Both the position numbers and the translations under genes were made by a program. Below, in pieces: positions 43,005 through 50,658 of a stretch of 64,000 nt of DNA (its first letter is position 1; every line of letters starts with the position of its first letter). Source of the DNA: Alistipes timonensis JC136 (lineage in GTDB: Bacteria; Bacteroidota; Bacteroidia; Bacteroidales; Rikenellaceae). Where the stretch lies: the NCBI RefSeq assembly GCF_900107675.1, contig NZ_FNRI01000002.1:124001-188000 (forward strand), given 5' to 3'. The notes beneath the pieces are model-generated. The model searched no databases. It saw only the letters and a list, made by a program, of their open reading frames with translations, and was not told the DNA's origin.

Positions 43005-43537
43005 TGAACATCGAAGGCCGCACCATCCGTCTGCGGGCCGTGGAGCCGGAGGACGCCGACCTGATGTACGTGTGGGAGAACGACTGCGACATCTGGTCGG
43101 TCAGCGGCACGACGGAACCCTTTTCGCACTACCAGATGCGGCGCTTCGTCGAACGGCATCAGGACACCATCGGGGTGCTCTGCGACGGACAGTTGCGGCT
43201 GATCGTCGAGACGCTGCTGAGCGCACGGCCGGTCGGGGCGATCGACCTGTTCGAATACGACCCGATCCACCGCCGGGCAGGCGTGGGTATCCTCATCTAC
43301 GAACAGAGCGACCGGGGACGCGGCTACGCCTCCGACGCCCTGGAAACCCTCTGCCGTTACACGCACGACACGCTGCGCGTCCACCAGTTGTGGTGCAACG
43401 TCGGGGCCGACAACGAAGCGAGCCTGCGGTTGTTCCGCAGCGCAGGATTCACCCAGATCGGCGTCAAACGCGACTGGATATGGCGCCCCCACGGCTACAA
43501 CGACGAGATCATGCTGCAAAAAATCCTGGATTTTTGA
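43004..43537 (+). CDS. GNAT-family N-acetyltransferase (RimJ/RimL-like)
   Basis: A 177-residue acetyltransferase. 'IRLRAVEPEDADLMYVWEND' opens the protein as in the RimJ/RimL/SpeG group, and the acetyl-CoA loop is 'DRGRGYASDAL' (about 105-115), followed by 'WCNVGADNEASLRLFRSAGF' near 128-148. It transfers an acetyl group to an amine, possibly a polyamine or a protein N-terminus; the substrate is unknown. The start codon ATG at 43004 shares one base with the stop of the ROK gene (TAATG), which indicates translational coupling. Confidence 0.88.
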   Translation: MNIEGRTIRLRAVEPEDADLMYVWENDCDIWSVSGTTEPFSHYQMRRFVERHQDTIGVLCDGQLRLIVETLLSARPVGAIDLFEYDPIHRRAGVGILIYEQSDRGRGYASDALETLCRYTHDTLRVHQLWCNVGADNEASLRLFRSAGFTQIGVKRDWIWRPHGYNDEIMLQKILDF

Positions 43538-43570
43538 TTATCGCGGAGCAGATTCCGACCTAACGCAGTC

Positions 43571-43612
43571 CGGCCCGGACGGGACATACCGAAGTATTTC
43601 CCGTTCGGGCCG
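43571..43612. other. Stem-loop between convergent GNAT and galK genes
   Basis: A 14-bp stem (CGGCCCGGACGGGA with TCCCGTTCGGGCCG, one G-T wobble) and a 14-nt loop. It lacks a T-run, so termination at it would need a factor, or it is an mRNA 3'-end structure. Confidence 0.6.
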
Positions 43613-43650
43613 AACAAGGCAGGGCGGAAGGTGCCCGTGAGAATCGAAAA

Positions 43651-44778
43651 TTACAAGCGGCGCGAACCGTCGGAGATCACCACCTCGTAAACCTTGGGTT
43701 CGTGGCCGTACTTGGCGTTGAACTTCTCCTTGGCCGTGGCGATGAAGTTGTCGTAAAGCTCGTCCTTCACCAGGTTGATCGTGCAGCCGCCGAAGCCGCC
43801 GCCCATGATGCGCGAACCGCTCACACCGCACTCCTTGGCCACCGTAGCCAGGAAATCCAGCTCTTCGCACGACACTTCGTAGTCTTTCGACATACCCCAG
43901 TGGGTCTCGTACATCCGCTCGCCGACAGTCTCGTAATCGCCCTTCTCGAGCGCCTCGCAGACATCCAACACGCGCTTCTCCTCGCCGATCACATAGCGGG
44001 CACGCTTGTAGTCCTCCTCCGAGATCTTATCTTTGATGGCATCGAGCTGCTCCATCGTGGCGCCGCGCAGGAACTCCTGTCCCAGCATCTTGGCCACACG
44101 CTCGCACGATGCACGGCGGTCGTTGTAGGGCGATCCCACCAACTCGTGTTTCACGCGCGAGTCGAGCAGGACGAGCTTGTAACCCTTCGGGTCGAACGGG
44201 AAATAGGCATACTCCAGCGAACGGCAGTCCAGACGGATCAGGTTGCCCTTTTTGCCGAACACCGACGCGAACTGGTCCATGATGCCGCAGTTCACACCGC
44301 AGTAGTTGTGCTCGGTGGACTGGCCGATCTTCGCCAGTTCGAACTTGTCGATGCCGCAGTCGTAGAGATCGTTCAGCGCAAATGCGTAGGTCGATTCCAA
44401 GGCTGCCGACGACGACATGCCGGCGCCCAGGGGCACGTCGCCCGCGAATACCGTGTCGAAACCGCCGATCTTGCCGCCGCGCTTCTGAATCTCGCGGCAG
44501 ACGCCGAAGATATAGCATGCCCAGCTCTGGGCGGGTTTGTCGGCTTCGCTGAGACCGAACTCCGAGCTCTCGCCCAAGTCGAGCGCATAGGCGCGCACCT
44601 TGTCCGTGCCGTTGAGCCTGATGGCTGCGACGATGCCCTTGTCCACGGCTCCCGGGAAGACGAATCCCCCGTTGTAATCCGTGTGCTCCCCGATCAGGTT
44701 GATACGCCCCGGAGAGGCGAACAGAATGGCGCCTTCACCGTACAGTTCCGAGAATTTCTTGCTGACTTTTTCTTTCAT
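43651..44778 (-). CDS. galK: Galactokinase
   Basis: A 375-residue GHMP-family kinase that makes galactose-1-phosphate in the Leloir pathway. Motifs: galactokinase signature 'GRINLIGEHTDYNGGFVFPGA' region (about 24-43), GHMP ATP loop 'PLGAGMSSSAALESTY' (about 115-130), catalytic Asp in 'VNCGIMDQFAS' (about 160-170) and the C-terminal 'GSRIMGGGFGGCTINLV' (about 322-338). It stands alone in this window; galT, galE and a galactose transporter are not seen. It could use galactose released by the GH36 enzymes (inference). Confidence 0.96.
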   Translation of the reverse strand: MKEKVSKKFSELYGEGAILFASPGRINLIGEHTDYNGGFVFPGAVDKGIVAAIRLNGTDKVRAYALDLGESSEFGLSEADKPAQSWACYIFGVCREIQKRGGKIGGFDTVFAGDVPLGAGMSSSAALESTYAFALNDLYDCGIDKFELAKIGQSTEHNYCGVNCGIMDQFASVFGKKGNLIRLDCRSLEYAYFPFDPKGYKLVLLDSRVKHELVGSPYNDRRASCERVAKMLGQEFLRGATMEQLDAIKDKISEEDYKRARYVIGEEKRVLDVCEALEKGDYETVGERMYETHWGMSKDYEVSCEELDFLATVAKECGVSGSRIMGGGFGGCTINLVKDELYDNFIATAKEKFNAKYGHEPKVYEVVISDGSRRL

Positions 44779-44954
44779 GGTTCCTATTTATGAGGTTTTA
44801 AGTGATTCGGATTGCACGAAGATAGGAAAAATTCCGCAACCCGCAGTGCACAATCTTTGCAAATACTGCCACAAATCGACCATTTCACGAAAAAATCCAC
44901 GGGAACGATTGCAATACGATCCGATGAAAACACAGGTTCCGGCCGACTTTCGAC

Positions 44955-44984
44955 TTGCAAATCCGGAAATGTTTCCTAACTTTG
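44955..44984 (+). promoter_or_regulatory. Promoter of the glycerophosphodiesterase gene
   Basis: TTG (44955-44957) and TAACTTTG (44977-44984) separated by 19 bp, a full match to the Bacteroidota promoter. It lies 44 bp ahead of ATG 45029, which rules out in-frame starts further upstream in galK sequence. Confidence 0.8.
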
Positions 44985-45028
44985 TGAAACTTTCATTTCA
45001 TAAGCCATCAACCAACATTTCAAACGAT

Positions 45029-45793
45029 ATGATAAAAAAGGTTATTTTCTCGGCTGCCCTGCTGTTCGCAGGAAGCGCCGTCATCGCCCAACCCAAGGTG
45101 ATCGCCCACCGCGGCTACTGGACCGCACCCGAATCGGCGCAAAACTCGCTGGCATCGTTCACCAAGGCTGACGCCATCGGTGCCTACGGCTCGGAAATCG
45201 ACGTCTGGCTCACGGCCGACAACAAACTGATCGTCAACCACGACCGCAAGTACAAGGGCACCGACGTCGACATGGAGAAATCCACGGCCAAGGAGATCAC
45301 GGCCATCGTGCTGCCCAACGGCGAGAACATCCCCACGTTCGACGCCTACCTCAAACTCGTGGCCTCGAAACCCGACACGCGCCTGATTCTCGAAATGAAA
45401 TCGCTTTCGGATTACAACCGCGAGGATCTCGCCGCCAAAATGATCGTCAAGGAGCTCAAAAAATACAACGTACTGGACCGGACCGACATCATCGCCTTCT
45501 CGATCAACGCCTGCCTGGCATTCAAAAAGCTCCTCCCCGATACCAAAATCTACTACCTCAACGGCGACCTGCCTCCCAAGAGCATCAAAAAACTGGGACT
45601 GGCCGGCATCGACTACTCGATGGGCGTGCTGCGCAAGCATCCCCAATGGGTGAAGGAGGCGCACGATCTGGGTCTCGAAGTCAACGTCTGGACCGTGGAT
45701 TCGGAGGAGGACATGAAGTATTTCATCGGGCTGGGCGTGGACTACATCACCACCGACTACCCCGAGCGGCTGCAAGCCCTGCTGAAAAAGTAG
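45029..45793 (+). CDS. Exported glycerophosphodiester phosphodiesterase
   Basis: A 254-residue protein with a signal peptide cleaved near VIAQ (residue about 21). It hydrolyses glycerophosphodiesters to glycerol-3-phosphate and an alcohol. GDPD motifs: 'VIAHRGYWTAPESAQNS' (catalytic His-Arg, about 24-40), metal-binding 'GSEIDVWLTAD' (Glu and Asp, about 54-64), catalytic His in 'LIVNHDRKY' (about 67-75), 'LILEMKS' and 'VNVWTVDSEEDM'. Downstream lie the glycerol-3-phosphate regulator, dehydrogenase and transporter genes, so the product is likely to feed that system. Confidence 0.92.
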   Translation: MIKKVIFSAALLFAGSAVIAQPKVIAHRGYWTAPESAQNSLASFTKADAIGAYGSEIDVWLTADNKLIVNHDRKYKGTDVDMEKSTAKEITAIVLPNGENIPTFDAYLKLVASKPDTRLILEMKSLSDYNREDLAAKMIVKELKKYNVLDRTDIIAFSINACLAFKKLLPDTKIYYLNGDLPPKSIKKLGLAGIDYSMGVLRKHPQWVKEAHDLGLEVNVWTVDSEEDMKYFIGLGVDYITTDYPERLQALLKK

Positions 45794-45810
45794 GCGCACG
45801 ACGGCAACAA

Positions 45811-45843
45811 AAAAAGAGCGGCAGGATTCTTGCCGCTCTTTTT
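45811..45843. terminator. Bidirectional terminator after the phosphodiesterase gene
   Basis: A perfect 13-bp stem AAAAAGAGCGGCA / TGCCGCTCTTTTT with a 7-nt loop. On the minus strand it immediately follows the small membrane ORF at 45843-45923. Confidence 0.9.
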
Positions 45844-45923
45844 CAATCACACCGCCTTTTTTTGAAAGCACCGACCAAGCAAGCCAGCAGAAAGAGAGTA
45901 ATGCCTATTGCAAGCCAGAACAT
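45843..45923 (-). CDS. Putative 26-residue membrane microprotein
   Basis: ATG at 45923 to TGA at 45843 encodes 26 residues: a single hydrophobic helix (MFWLAIGITLFLLACLVGAF) followed by the positively charged tail KKRRCD, the charge pattern of a small inner-membrane protein. It lies 45 bp downstream of the DeoR-type regulator on the same strand, and a terminator begins at its stop codon, so it could be the last gene of that transcript. Nothing is known of its role, and an ORF of this length can arise by chance. Confidence 0.4.
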   Translation of the reverse strand: MFWLAIGITLFLLACLVGAFKKRRCD

Positions 45924-45968
45924 AGTTAGAGACGATTATCGAAGCCGCTCATAATAAAATCGGGAGTC

Positions 45969-46763
45969 TCAGACATCCACCACCGTCACCTCGATTCCGC
46001 GTTCGCGCAGGCGCTCCAGATAGAGGGGCTGCACGCCGCTGTCGGTGATGATGCGGTCCACCGCCTCCAGGTCGCAGATCTTGCTGAATCCGCGGCGCCC
46101 GAACTTCGAACTGTCGGCCAGCACCACGACCTTCTGCGCGGCGTTGATCATCGCGCCGTTCAGCGATGCCTCGAGCATGTTGGTCGTCGTCAGCCCGAAC
46201 TCGGTGTCGATGCCGTCGACACCGACGAACAACTTGCTGCAGTTGAAATTGCGGAGCATCGACTCGGCAAAGGGTCCCACGACCGAAACCGAACTGCTCC
46301 GGGTGATGCCGCCCAGCTGGATGACGTCCACATCGGCGTGCTGCGAGAGAATCTGCGTCACGGGAACCGCCGCCGTGATGACCGTCAGGCGGCCTACGGG
46401 TTTGATCTCCCGGGCCAGAAAGGCCATCGTCGTGCCCGAAGCGATGATGATCGAATCGTCCTGCGACACGAGGGCCGCGGCGGCTGCACCGATCGCCCGC
46501 TTCTCGGCGACGTTCTTCTTCTCTTTCTCGTTGACGTGGCGATCGCTGATATAAGGGCTTATAAGAATGGCGCTGCCATGCGTCCGGTAGAGTTTCTTCT
46601 GCTGTTCGAGGTAGGACAGATCCTTGCGGATGGTCACCTCCGAAACCTTAAAAAGTTCGGAGAGTTGCGTCACCGAAATCGAGCCGTTCTGCTGGAGCAG
46701 GGCCAGAATCCGGCTATGCCGTTCCGGAAGGCTCAAAAGGGGTTCTTCGCCAGATTTGTTCAT
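45969..46763 (-). CDS. DeoR-family transcriptional regulator (GlpR-like)
   Basis: A 264-residue repressor. The N-terminal helix-turn-helix 'ISVTQLSELFKVSEVTIRKDL' and 'LYRTHGSAIL' (about 28-66) are typical of DeoR. The C-terminal sensor domain has 'IIIASGTTMAFLAREI', 'GGITRSSSVSVVGPFAE', 'KLFVGVDGIDTEFGLTT' and 'VVLADSSKFGRRGF', the phosphosugar-binding sequence of the family. ATG 46763 is preferred to the in-frame TTG two codons upstream. It is divergent from glpD, so control of glycerol-3-phosphate genes is likely, with glycerol-3-phosphate as the inducer (inference). Confidence 0.9.
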   Translation of the reverse strand: MNKSGEEPLLSLPERHSRILALLQQNGSISVTQLSELFKVSEVTIRKDLSYLEQQKKLYRTHGSAILISPYISDRHVNEKEKKNVAEKRAIGAAAAALVSQDDSIIIASGTTMAFLAREIKPVGRLTVITAAVPVTQILSQHADVDVIQLGGITRSSSVSVVGPFAESMLRNFNCSKLFVGVDGIDTEFGLTTTNMLEASLNGAMINAAQKVVVLADSSKFGRRGFSKICDLEAVDRIITDSGVQPLYLERLRERGIEVTVVDV

Positions 46764-46782
46764 GCGCAATTTGAAATTTAAA

Positions 46783-46793
46783 TGTTTCGTTCG
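46783..46793. promoter_or_regulatory. DeoR-type half-operator TGTTTCGTTCG near the regulator's own start site
   Basis: TTTCGTT repeats are typical DeoR-family operator units. This copy is inverted relative to the copy at 46936-46948 beside glpD, and lies just downstream of a weak -7 element (TATCTTGG, minus strand, 46802-46795), so it fits autoregulation. Confidence 0.55.
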
Positions 46794-46877
46794 ACCAAGA
46801 TACGAAAATTATTCGAAATAGATTCACCCGTCCGGAGAAATTCGCTTTCCGGTAAAAACACTGTTGCAGGGGATATT

Positions 46878-46909
46878 ATTTCAAAATAAAATTGATTTTA
46901 TTTTGAAAT
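46878..46909. promoter_or_regulatory. 32-bp perfect palindrome in the glpR-glpD control region
   Basis: Fourteen-base perfect arms (ATTTCAAAATAAAA and its complement) around TTGA. Its right arm overlaps the glpD -33 box TTTG (46902-46905), so a protein bound here would compete with or contact RNA polymerase. Confidence 0.7.
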
Positions 46910-46932
46910 CGCCAAAATCATTTGTAATTTTG
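46902..46932 (+). promoter_or_regulatory. Promoter of glpD
   Basis: TTTG (46902-46905), 19-bp spacer, TAATTTTG (46925-46932): an exact consensus match. The start site is expected near 46939, within the operator at 46936-46948. Confidence 0.85.
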
Positions 46933-46935
46933 TTC

Positions 46936-46948
46936 CGAAACGAAACAT
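46936..46948. promoter_or_regulatory. DeoR-type operator at the glpD start site
   Basis: CGAAACGAAACAT carries tandem GAAAC units, the usual DeoR-family target, and matches the inverted copy upstream of the regulator. Position over the start site fits repression. Confidence 0.6.
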
Positions 46949-46969
46949 ACAAATATTATACATATAAAT

Positions 46970-48541
46970 ATGGAAAGAGCGGCACAAATCAAAAAACTGT
47001 CCGAAAAGGACAAGATCTGGGACATGGTAGTCGTGGGCGGCGGCGCCACGGGACTGGGCGTAGCGGTAGACGCGGCGACGCGCGGCATGAGCGTAGCCTG
47101 TCTGGAAAAGACCGATTTCGCCAAATGTACGTCAAGCCGTTCGACCAAACTGGTGCACGGCGGCGTGCGCTACCTCCAGAAAGGCGACGTGATGCTGGTA
47201 CTGGAGGCCCTGCGCGAACGCGGCCGCATGAAAGCCAACGCCCCGCACTTGGTAAAAGACCAGGCTTTCGTCATCTCGAACTACCGCTACTGGGACAATT
47301 TCCTCTACTTCTGCGGACTGACGTTCTACGACCTGCTCTCGTTCGGGTTCGGTTACGGGCGTTCGAAATACATTTCGGCGAAGAAGGTGATGAAATACAT
47401 CCCGACCTCGGTCGAGAAGGGACTGAAAGGCGGCGTGGTCTACCACGACGGCCAGTTCGACGACTCGCGCATGGCCATCAACCTCGCGCAGACCTGCGTC
47501 GAGAACGGCGGTACGGTCGTCAATCACGCTTCGGTGACGGGCATCCTGCACGACGAGGCGGGCAAGGTCGCCGGCGTGAAATTCGTCGACAACCTCTCGG
47601 GTGAGGAGCACACCCTCAAAGCCCGCAGCGTGGTGAACGCCGCCGGCTGCTTCGTCGACGACATCATGCACATGGACAGCCCCGAACACCGCAAAATGGT
47701 CACCCCGAGCCAGGGCGTGCACCTCGTGCTGGACATGAAGTTCCTGCAGAGCGATTACGCCATCATGGTCCCCAAGACCTCGGACGGTCGTGTGCTGTTC
47801 GCCGTGCCCTGGCACGACAAGGTCGTGGTCGGCACCACCGACATCGTGCGCCCCACCCCCGAGGAGGAGCCGCGTCCGCTGAAGGAGGAGATCGATTTCA
47901 TCCTCGGCACCGCGGGGCTCTACATGAACCCGGCGCCCACCTATAAGGATATCCTCTCGGTATTCGCGGGCCAGCGTCCGCTGGCGGCGCCCAAGAAGGA
48001 AGGCAAGAACACGAAGGAGATTTCGCGCAGCCACAAGGTCATCACCTCGGACAACGGACTGGTGACGATCACGGGCGGCAAATGGACCTCCTACCGCCTG
48101 ATGGCCGAGGACACGGTGGACAAGGCGATCGAAGTGTGCGGACTTCCCAAACGCAAGTGCGTCACCAAGAAGTTCCGCATCCACGGCTACCGCAAGAATC
48201 CCGACCTCACGGACCACATGTACGTCTACGGATCGGACGAACCGAAGATTCTCCAGCTGATCGAGAAAGAGCCCGCACTGGGCGAAAAACTCTCGGAGAA
48301 ATTCGGCTACACGCTGGCCGAGGTGGTCTGGGCCGTGCGCGAAGAGATGGCCATTACGCTCGAGGACGTGCTGGCGCGCCGCGTACGCCTGCTGTTCGTC
48401 GACGCCCGCGAGGCTATCGCCGCAGCCCCGAAGGCCGCTGCGATCATGGCCCGTGAACTGGGCCGCGATCAGGCATGGATCGACGAACAGGTGAAAAGTT
48501 TCACCGATCTGGCAAAAAATTATATCTTTGAGCAAAAATAA
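46970..48541 (+). CDS. glpD: Glycerol-3-phosphate dehydrogenase (FAD-dependent, respiratory)
   Basis: A 523-residue flavoprotein oxidising glycerol-3-phosphate to dihydroxyacetone phosphate at the inner membrane, passing electrons to quinone. FAD-binding 'MVVVGGGATGLGVAVDAATRG' region (about 20-40) with 'SSRSTKLVHGGVRYL' (about 56-70) is the GlpD/GlpA signature. 'VPWHDKVVVGTTD' (about 282-294) and 'SRSHKVITSDNGLVTITGGKWTSYRLMAED' segments match the family, and a C-terminal cap domain follows. The full length is normal. The regulator is divergent and the glycerol-3-phosphate transporter follows 142 bp later. Confidence 0.96.
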   Translation: MERAAQIKKLSEKDKIWDMVVVGGGATGLGVAVDAATRGMSVACLEKTDFAKCTSSRSTKLVHGGVRYLQKGDVMLVLEALRERGRMKANAPHLVKDQAFVISNYRYWDNFLYFCGLTFYDLLSFGFGYGRSKYISAKKVMKYIPTSVEKGLKGGVVYHDGQFDDSRMAINLAQTCVENGGTVVNHASVTGILHDEAGKVAGVKFVDNLSGEEHTLKARSVVNAAGCFVDDIMHMDSPEHRKMVTPSQGVHLVLDMKFLQSDYAIMVPKTSDGRVLFAVPWHDKVVVGTTDIVRPTPEEEPRPLKEEIDFILGTAGLYMNPAPTYKDILSVFAGQRPLAAPKKEGKNTKEISRSHKVITSDNGLVTITGGKWTSYRLMAEDTVDKAIEVCGLPKRKCVTKKFRIHGYRKNPDLTDHMYVYGSDEPKILQLIEKEPALGEKLSEKFGYTLAEVVWAVREEMAITLEDVLARRVRLLFVDAREAIAAAPKAAAIMARELGRDQAWIDEQVKSFTDLAKNYIFEQK

Positions 48542-48571
48542 ATCAGTTTGAACCGTCGAAATCCGATCATA

Positions 48572-48610
48572 CCCCGAAGCCCCGTCCCGAACAAGGAGGG
48601 GCTTTCGGGG
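48572..48610 (+). other. Stem-loop between glpD and the transporter gene
   Basis: CCCCGAAGCCCC pairs with GGGGCTTTCGGGG (one bulged base) around a 14-nt loop. There is no T-run. It may stabilise the upstream mRNA or lower expression of the downstream gene. Confidence 0.55.
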
Positions 48611-48683
48611 ATAAATCCGGAACCGCTGCGGCGGAACAGGCGGAACAAGCCCCAAATCAACCTAAAAACCATCAACCTGTCCT

Positions 48684-50072
48684 ATGTGGAAACTACTACA
48701 ACCTCCTGCGTATAAACCGGAAATGGAAGCCGACAAAGTGGATGCGAAATACAAGCGCATGCGCCTGCAGGTATTCCTCGGCATCTTCATCGGATACGCC
48801 GGATTCTACATCGTCCGGAAGAATTTCTCGATGGCGATTCCCGAACTCACGCTCCTGGGCTTCGACCAGAGCGAACTGAGCATCGTCCTCTCGATGAACG
48901 CCGTGGCCTACGCCCTGTCCAAATTCCTGATGGGAAGCGTTTCGGACCGCAGCAACGCCCGCGTGTTCCTGCCGCTGGGACTGGTCCTGGCCGCCGTGTC
49001 GATGATGTTCATGATCGTCCCGGTCACGCTGCTCGGCCCCGAGCGCAAGCAACTGGCCATCGTCCTCATGGCGGTCCTGAACTTTCTGGTCGGCTGGTTC
49101 AACGGCATGGGCTGGCCTCCGTGCGGCCGCGTCATGACCCACTGGTTCTCGATCAACGAACGCGGCACGAAGATGTCGATCTGGAACTGCGCCCACAATG
49201 TAGGCGGCGCGCTGGTGGGCCCGATGGCCGTTTACGGCGCCATCTGGTTCGGCTCGTGGTTCTACGGAAGCCATACGGAATTTTACTTTCTGATCGGCAC
49301 CTACCTCTTCCCGGCGGTCGTGGCCATCTTCATCGCCATCCTGGCCTACGTGCTCATCCGCGACACCCCGCAATCGTGCAGCCTGCCCTCGGTGGAGAAG
49401 TGGCGCAACGATTTCCCGAAGAATTACAGCGCCAAGCAGGAAGAGGTGCTCACGACGCGTGAGATTTTCTTCAAATACGTTCTGAACAACAAACTGCTGT
49501 GGTTCATCGCCATCGCCAACGCCTTCGTCTACATGGTGCGCTACGGATGCCTCGACTGGGCCCCGACCTACCTGCGCGACGCACAGGGCTATGATATCAA
49601 ACAGGCCGGCTGGGCCTATTTCGCTTACGAGTTCGCCGCCATTCCCGGCACGCTGATCTGCGGCTGGCTCTCGGACAAGGTCTTCCACGGACGCCGCGCC
49701 ATTCCGACCATTCTCTTCATGGCGATCGTCGCGGTGTTCATCTTCCTTTACTGGCAGTTCTCGTCCAACTACTTCATCGTCACCATGTCGCTGATCGCCA
49801 TCGGGTTCTTCATCTACGGCCCCGTGATGCTCATCGGCGTGCAGGCGCTCGACCTGGCCCCGAAGAACGCCGCCGGAACGGCTGCCGGACTGACCGGATT
49901 TTTCGGTTATTTCCTCGGTACGGCCATCCTGGCCAACATCGTGATCGGCTCGGTGGCCGACAAAGCCGGCTGGGACTGGACGTTCATCCTGCTCATCGGA
50001 GCCTGCGCCCTCTCAATCGTCTTTATGGCGTTCACGTACAAGGGGGAAAAGGAGGTACTCGGACAGCGGTAA
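48684..50072 (+). CDS. glpT: Glycerol-3-phosphate transporter (MFS, GlpT/UhpT family)
   Basis: A 462-residue inner-membrane protein with about twelve hydrophobic segments. The organophosphate:phosphate antiporter signature 'GYAGFYIVRKNFSMAIPEL' (about 36-54) includes the Arg that binds phosphate in GlpT, and 'GWFNGMGWPPCGRVMTHWFS' (about 138-157) is the second family block. GlpT versus hexose-phosphate UhpT cannot be decided by motifs alone; the neighbouring glpD and DeoR-type regulator favour glycerol-3-phosphate. Confidence 0.92.
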   Translation: MWKLLQPPAYKPEMEADKVDAKYKRMRLQVFLGIFIGYAGFYIVRKNFSMAIPELTLLGFDQSELSIVLSMNAVAYALSKFLMGSVSDRSNARVFLPLGLVLAAVSMMFMIVPVTLLGPERKQLAIVLMAVLNFLVGWFNGMGWPPCGRVMTHWFSINERGTKMSIWNCAHNVGGALVGPMAVYGAIWFGSWFYGSHTEFYFLIGTYLFPAVVAIFIAILAYVLIRDTPQSCSLPSVEKWRNDFPKNYSAKQEEVLTTREIFFKYVLNNKLLWFIAIANAFVYMVRYGCLDWAPTYLRDAQGYDIKQAGWAYFAYEFAAIPGTLICGWLSDKVFHGRRAIPTILFMAIVAVFIFLYWQFSSNYFIVTMSLIAIGFFIYGPVMLIGVQALDLAPKNAAGTAAGLTGFFGYFLGTAILANIVIGSVADKAGWDWTFILLIGACALSIVFMAFTYKGEKEVLGQR

Positions 50073-50082
50073 CCCCGGAAAG

Positions 50083-50658
50083 TCAACGAATCGTAAAAGC
50101 CCTTAACTCCCTGTTAAGGGCTTTTTCGTTGCCCCCGACCAGCCGGTCGACCAGGGCGTGAAACCGCGGCGAATGGTTGTGATGAACCGTGTGGCAAAGT
50201 TCATGGATAATGACGTAATCGCGCAAATGCTCCGGCAGGGTCATCAGGAAAAGGCTCAGCGAGATATGGTTGCGGCCCGAGCAGCTCCCCCACTTCGTAC
50301 GCGAGGCGCGAATCGTAAGTTTTTCGTATTTCAGCCCCGTCGCCTCCGACAACCGCGCAATGCGGCCCGGCAGGTCGGCCCTGGCGGCCCGGCGCAGCTC
50401 CTCGACATGGGCTTTCTGTTCGGCGGGCGACAGCTGCGGAGGCAGCGCGGCGCGTTTTCGGGCCAGCCGTTCGCGGGCGGCTTCGATCCATTCCGCTTTT
50501 TCGTCGAGAAATGCCAGGGCCCGCTTCTGCGACACCCCGCGGGGAAACGACAGCCGCACGAGGCCCGTGGCACGCACGCTGATCGAAACGCGGCGCGCCC
50601 GTATCGACTGCGAAAGCGTCACCTCCCCCAACCGGGGATGCACCCAGACCGAGGTCAT
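50083..50658 (-). CDS. YgjP-like (M48/SprT-type) zinc metalloprotease
   Basis: A 191-residue protein of the YgjP/DUF45 family. The zinc motif HExxH is 'IIHELCHTVHHNHSPRFHAL' near residues 143-162, with 'SRTKWGSCSGRNHISLSLFL' before it, the standard YgjP pairing. Cellular target is unknown for the family. The ATG at 50658 overlaps the stop of the DUF4153 gene (ATGA), so the two are translationally coupled. The 3' end doubles as the transcription terminator of glpT. Confidence 0.88.
   Translation of the reverse strand: MTSVWVHPRLGEVTLSQSIRARRVSISVRATGLVRLSFPRGVSQKRALAFLDEKAEWIEAARERLARKRAALPPQLSPAEQKAHVEELRRAARADLPGRIARLSEATGLKYEKLTIRASRTKWGSCSGRNHISLSLFLMTLPEHLRDYVIIHELCHTVHHNHSPRFHALVDRLVGGNEKALNRELRAFTIR
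50095..50125. terminator. Terminator of glpT embedded in the 3' coding end of the convergent gene
   Basis: Perfect 13-bp stem AAAAGCCCTTAAC / GTTAAGGGCTTTT with a 5-nt loop and T-run. It lies wholly inside the last codons of the protease-like gene on the minus strand (encoding KALNRELRAF). Confidence 0.85.

Noticed and set aside
44681..45028. Longer N-terminus of the glycerophosphodiesterase overlapping galK
   Set aside because: The gene's own consensus promoter (44955-44984) lies within it, and ATG 45029 starts a clean signal peptide.
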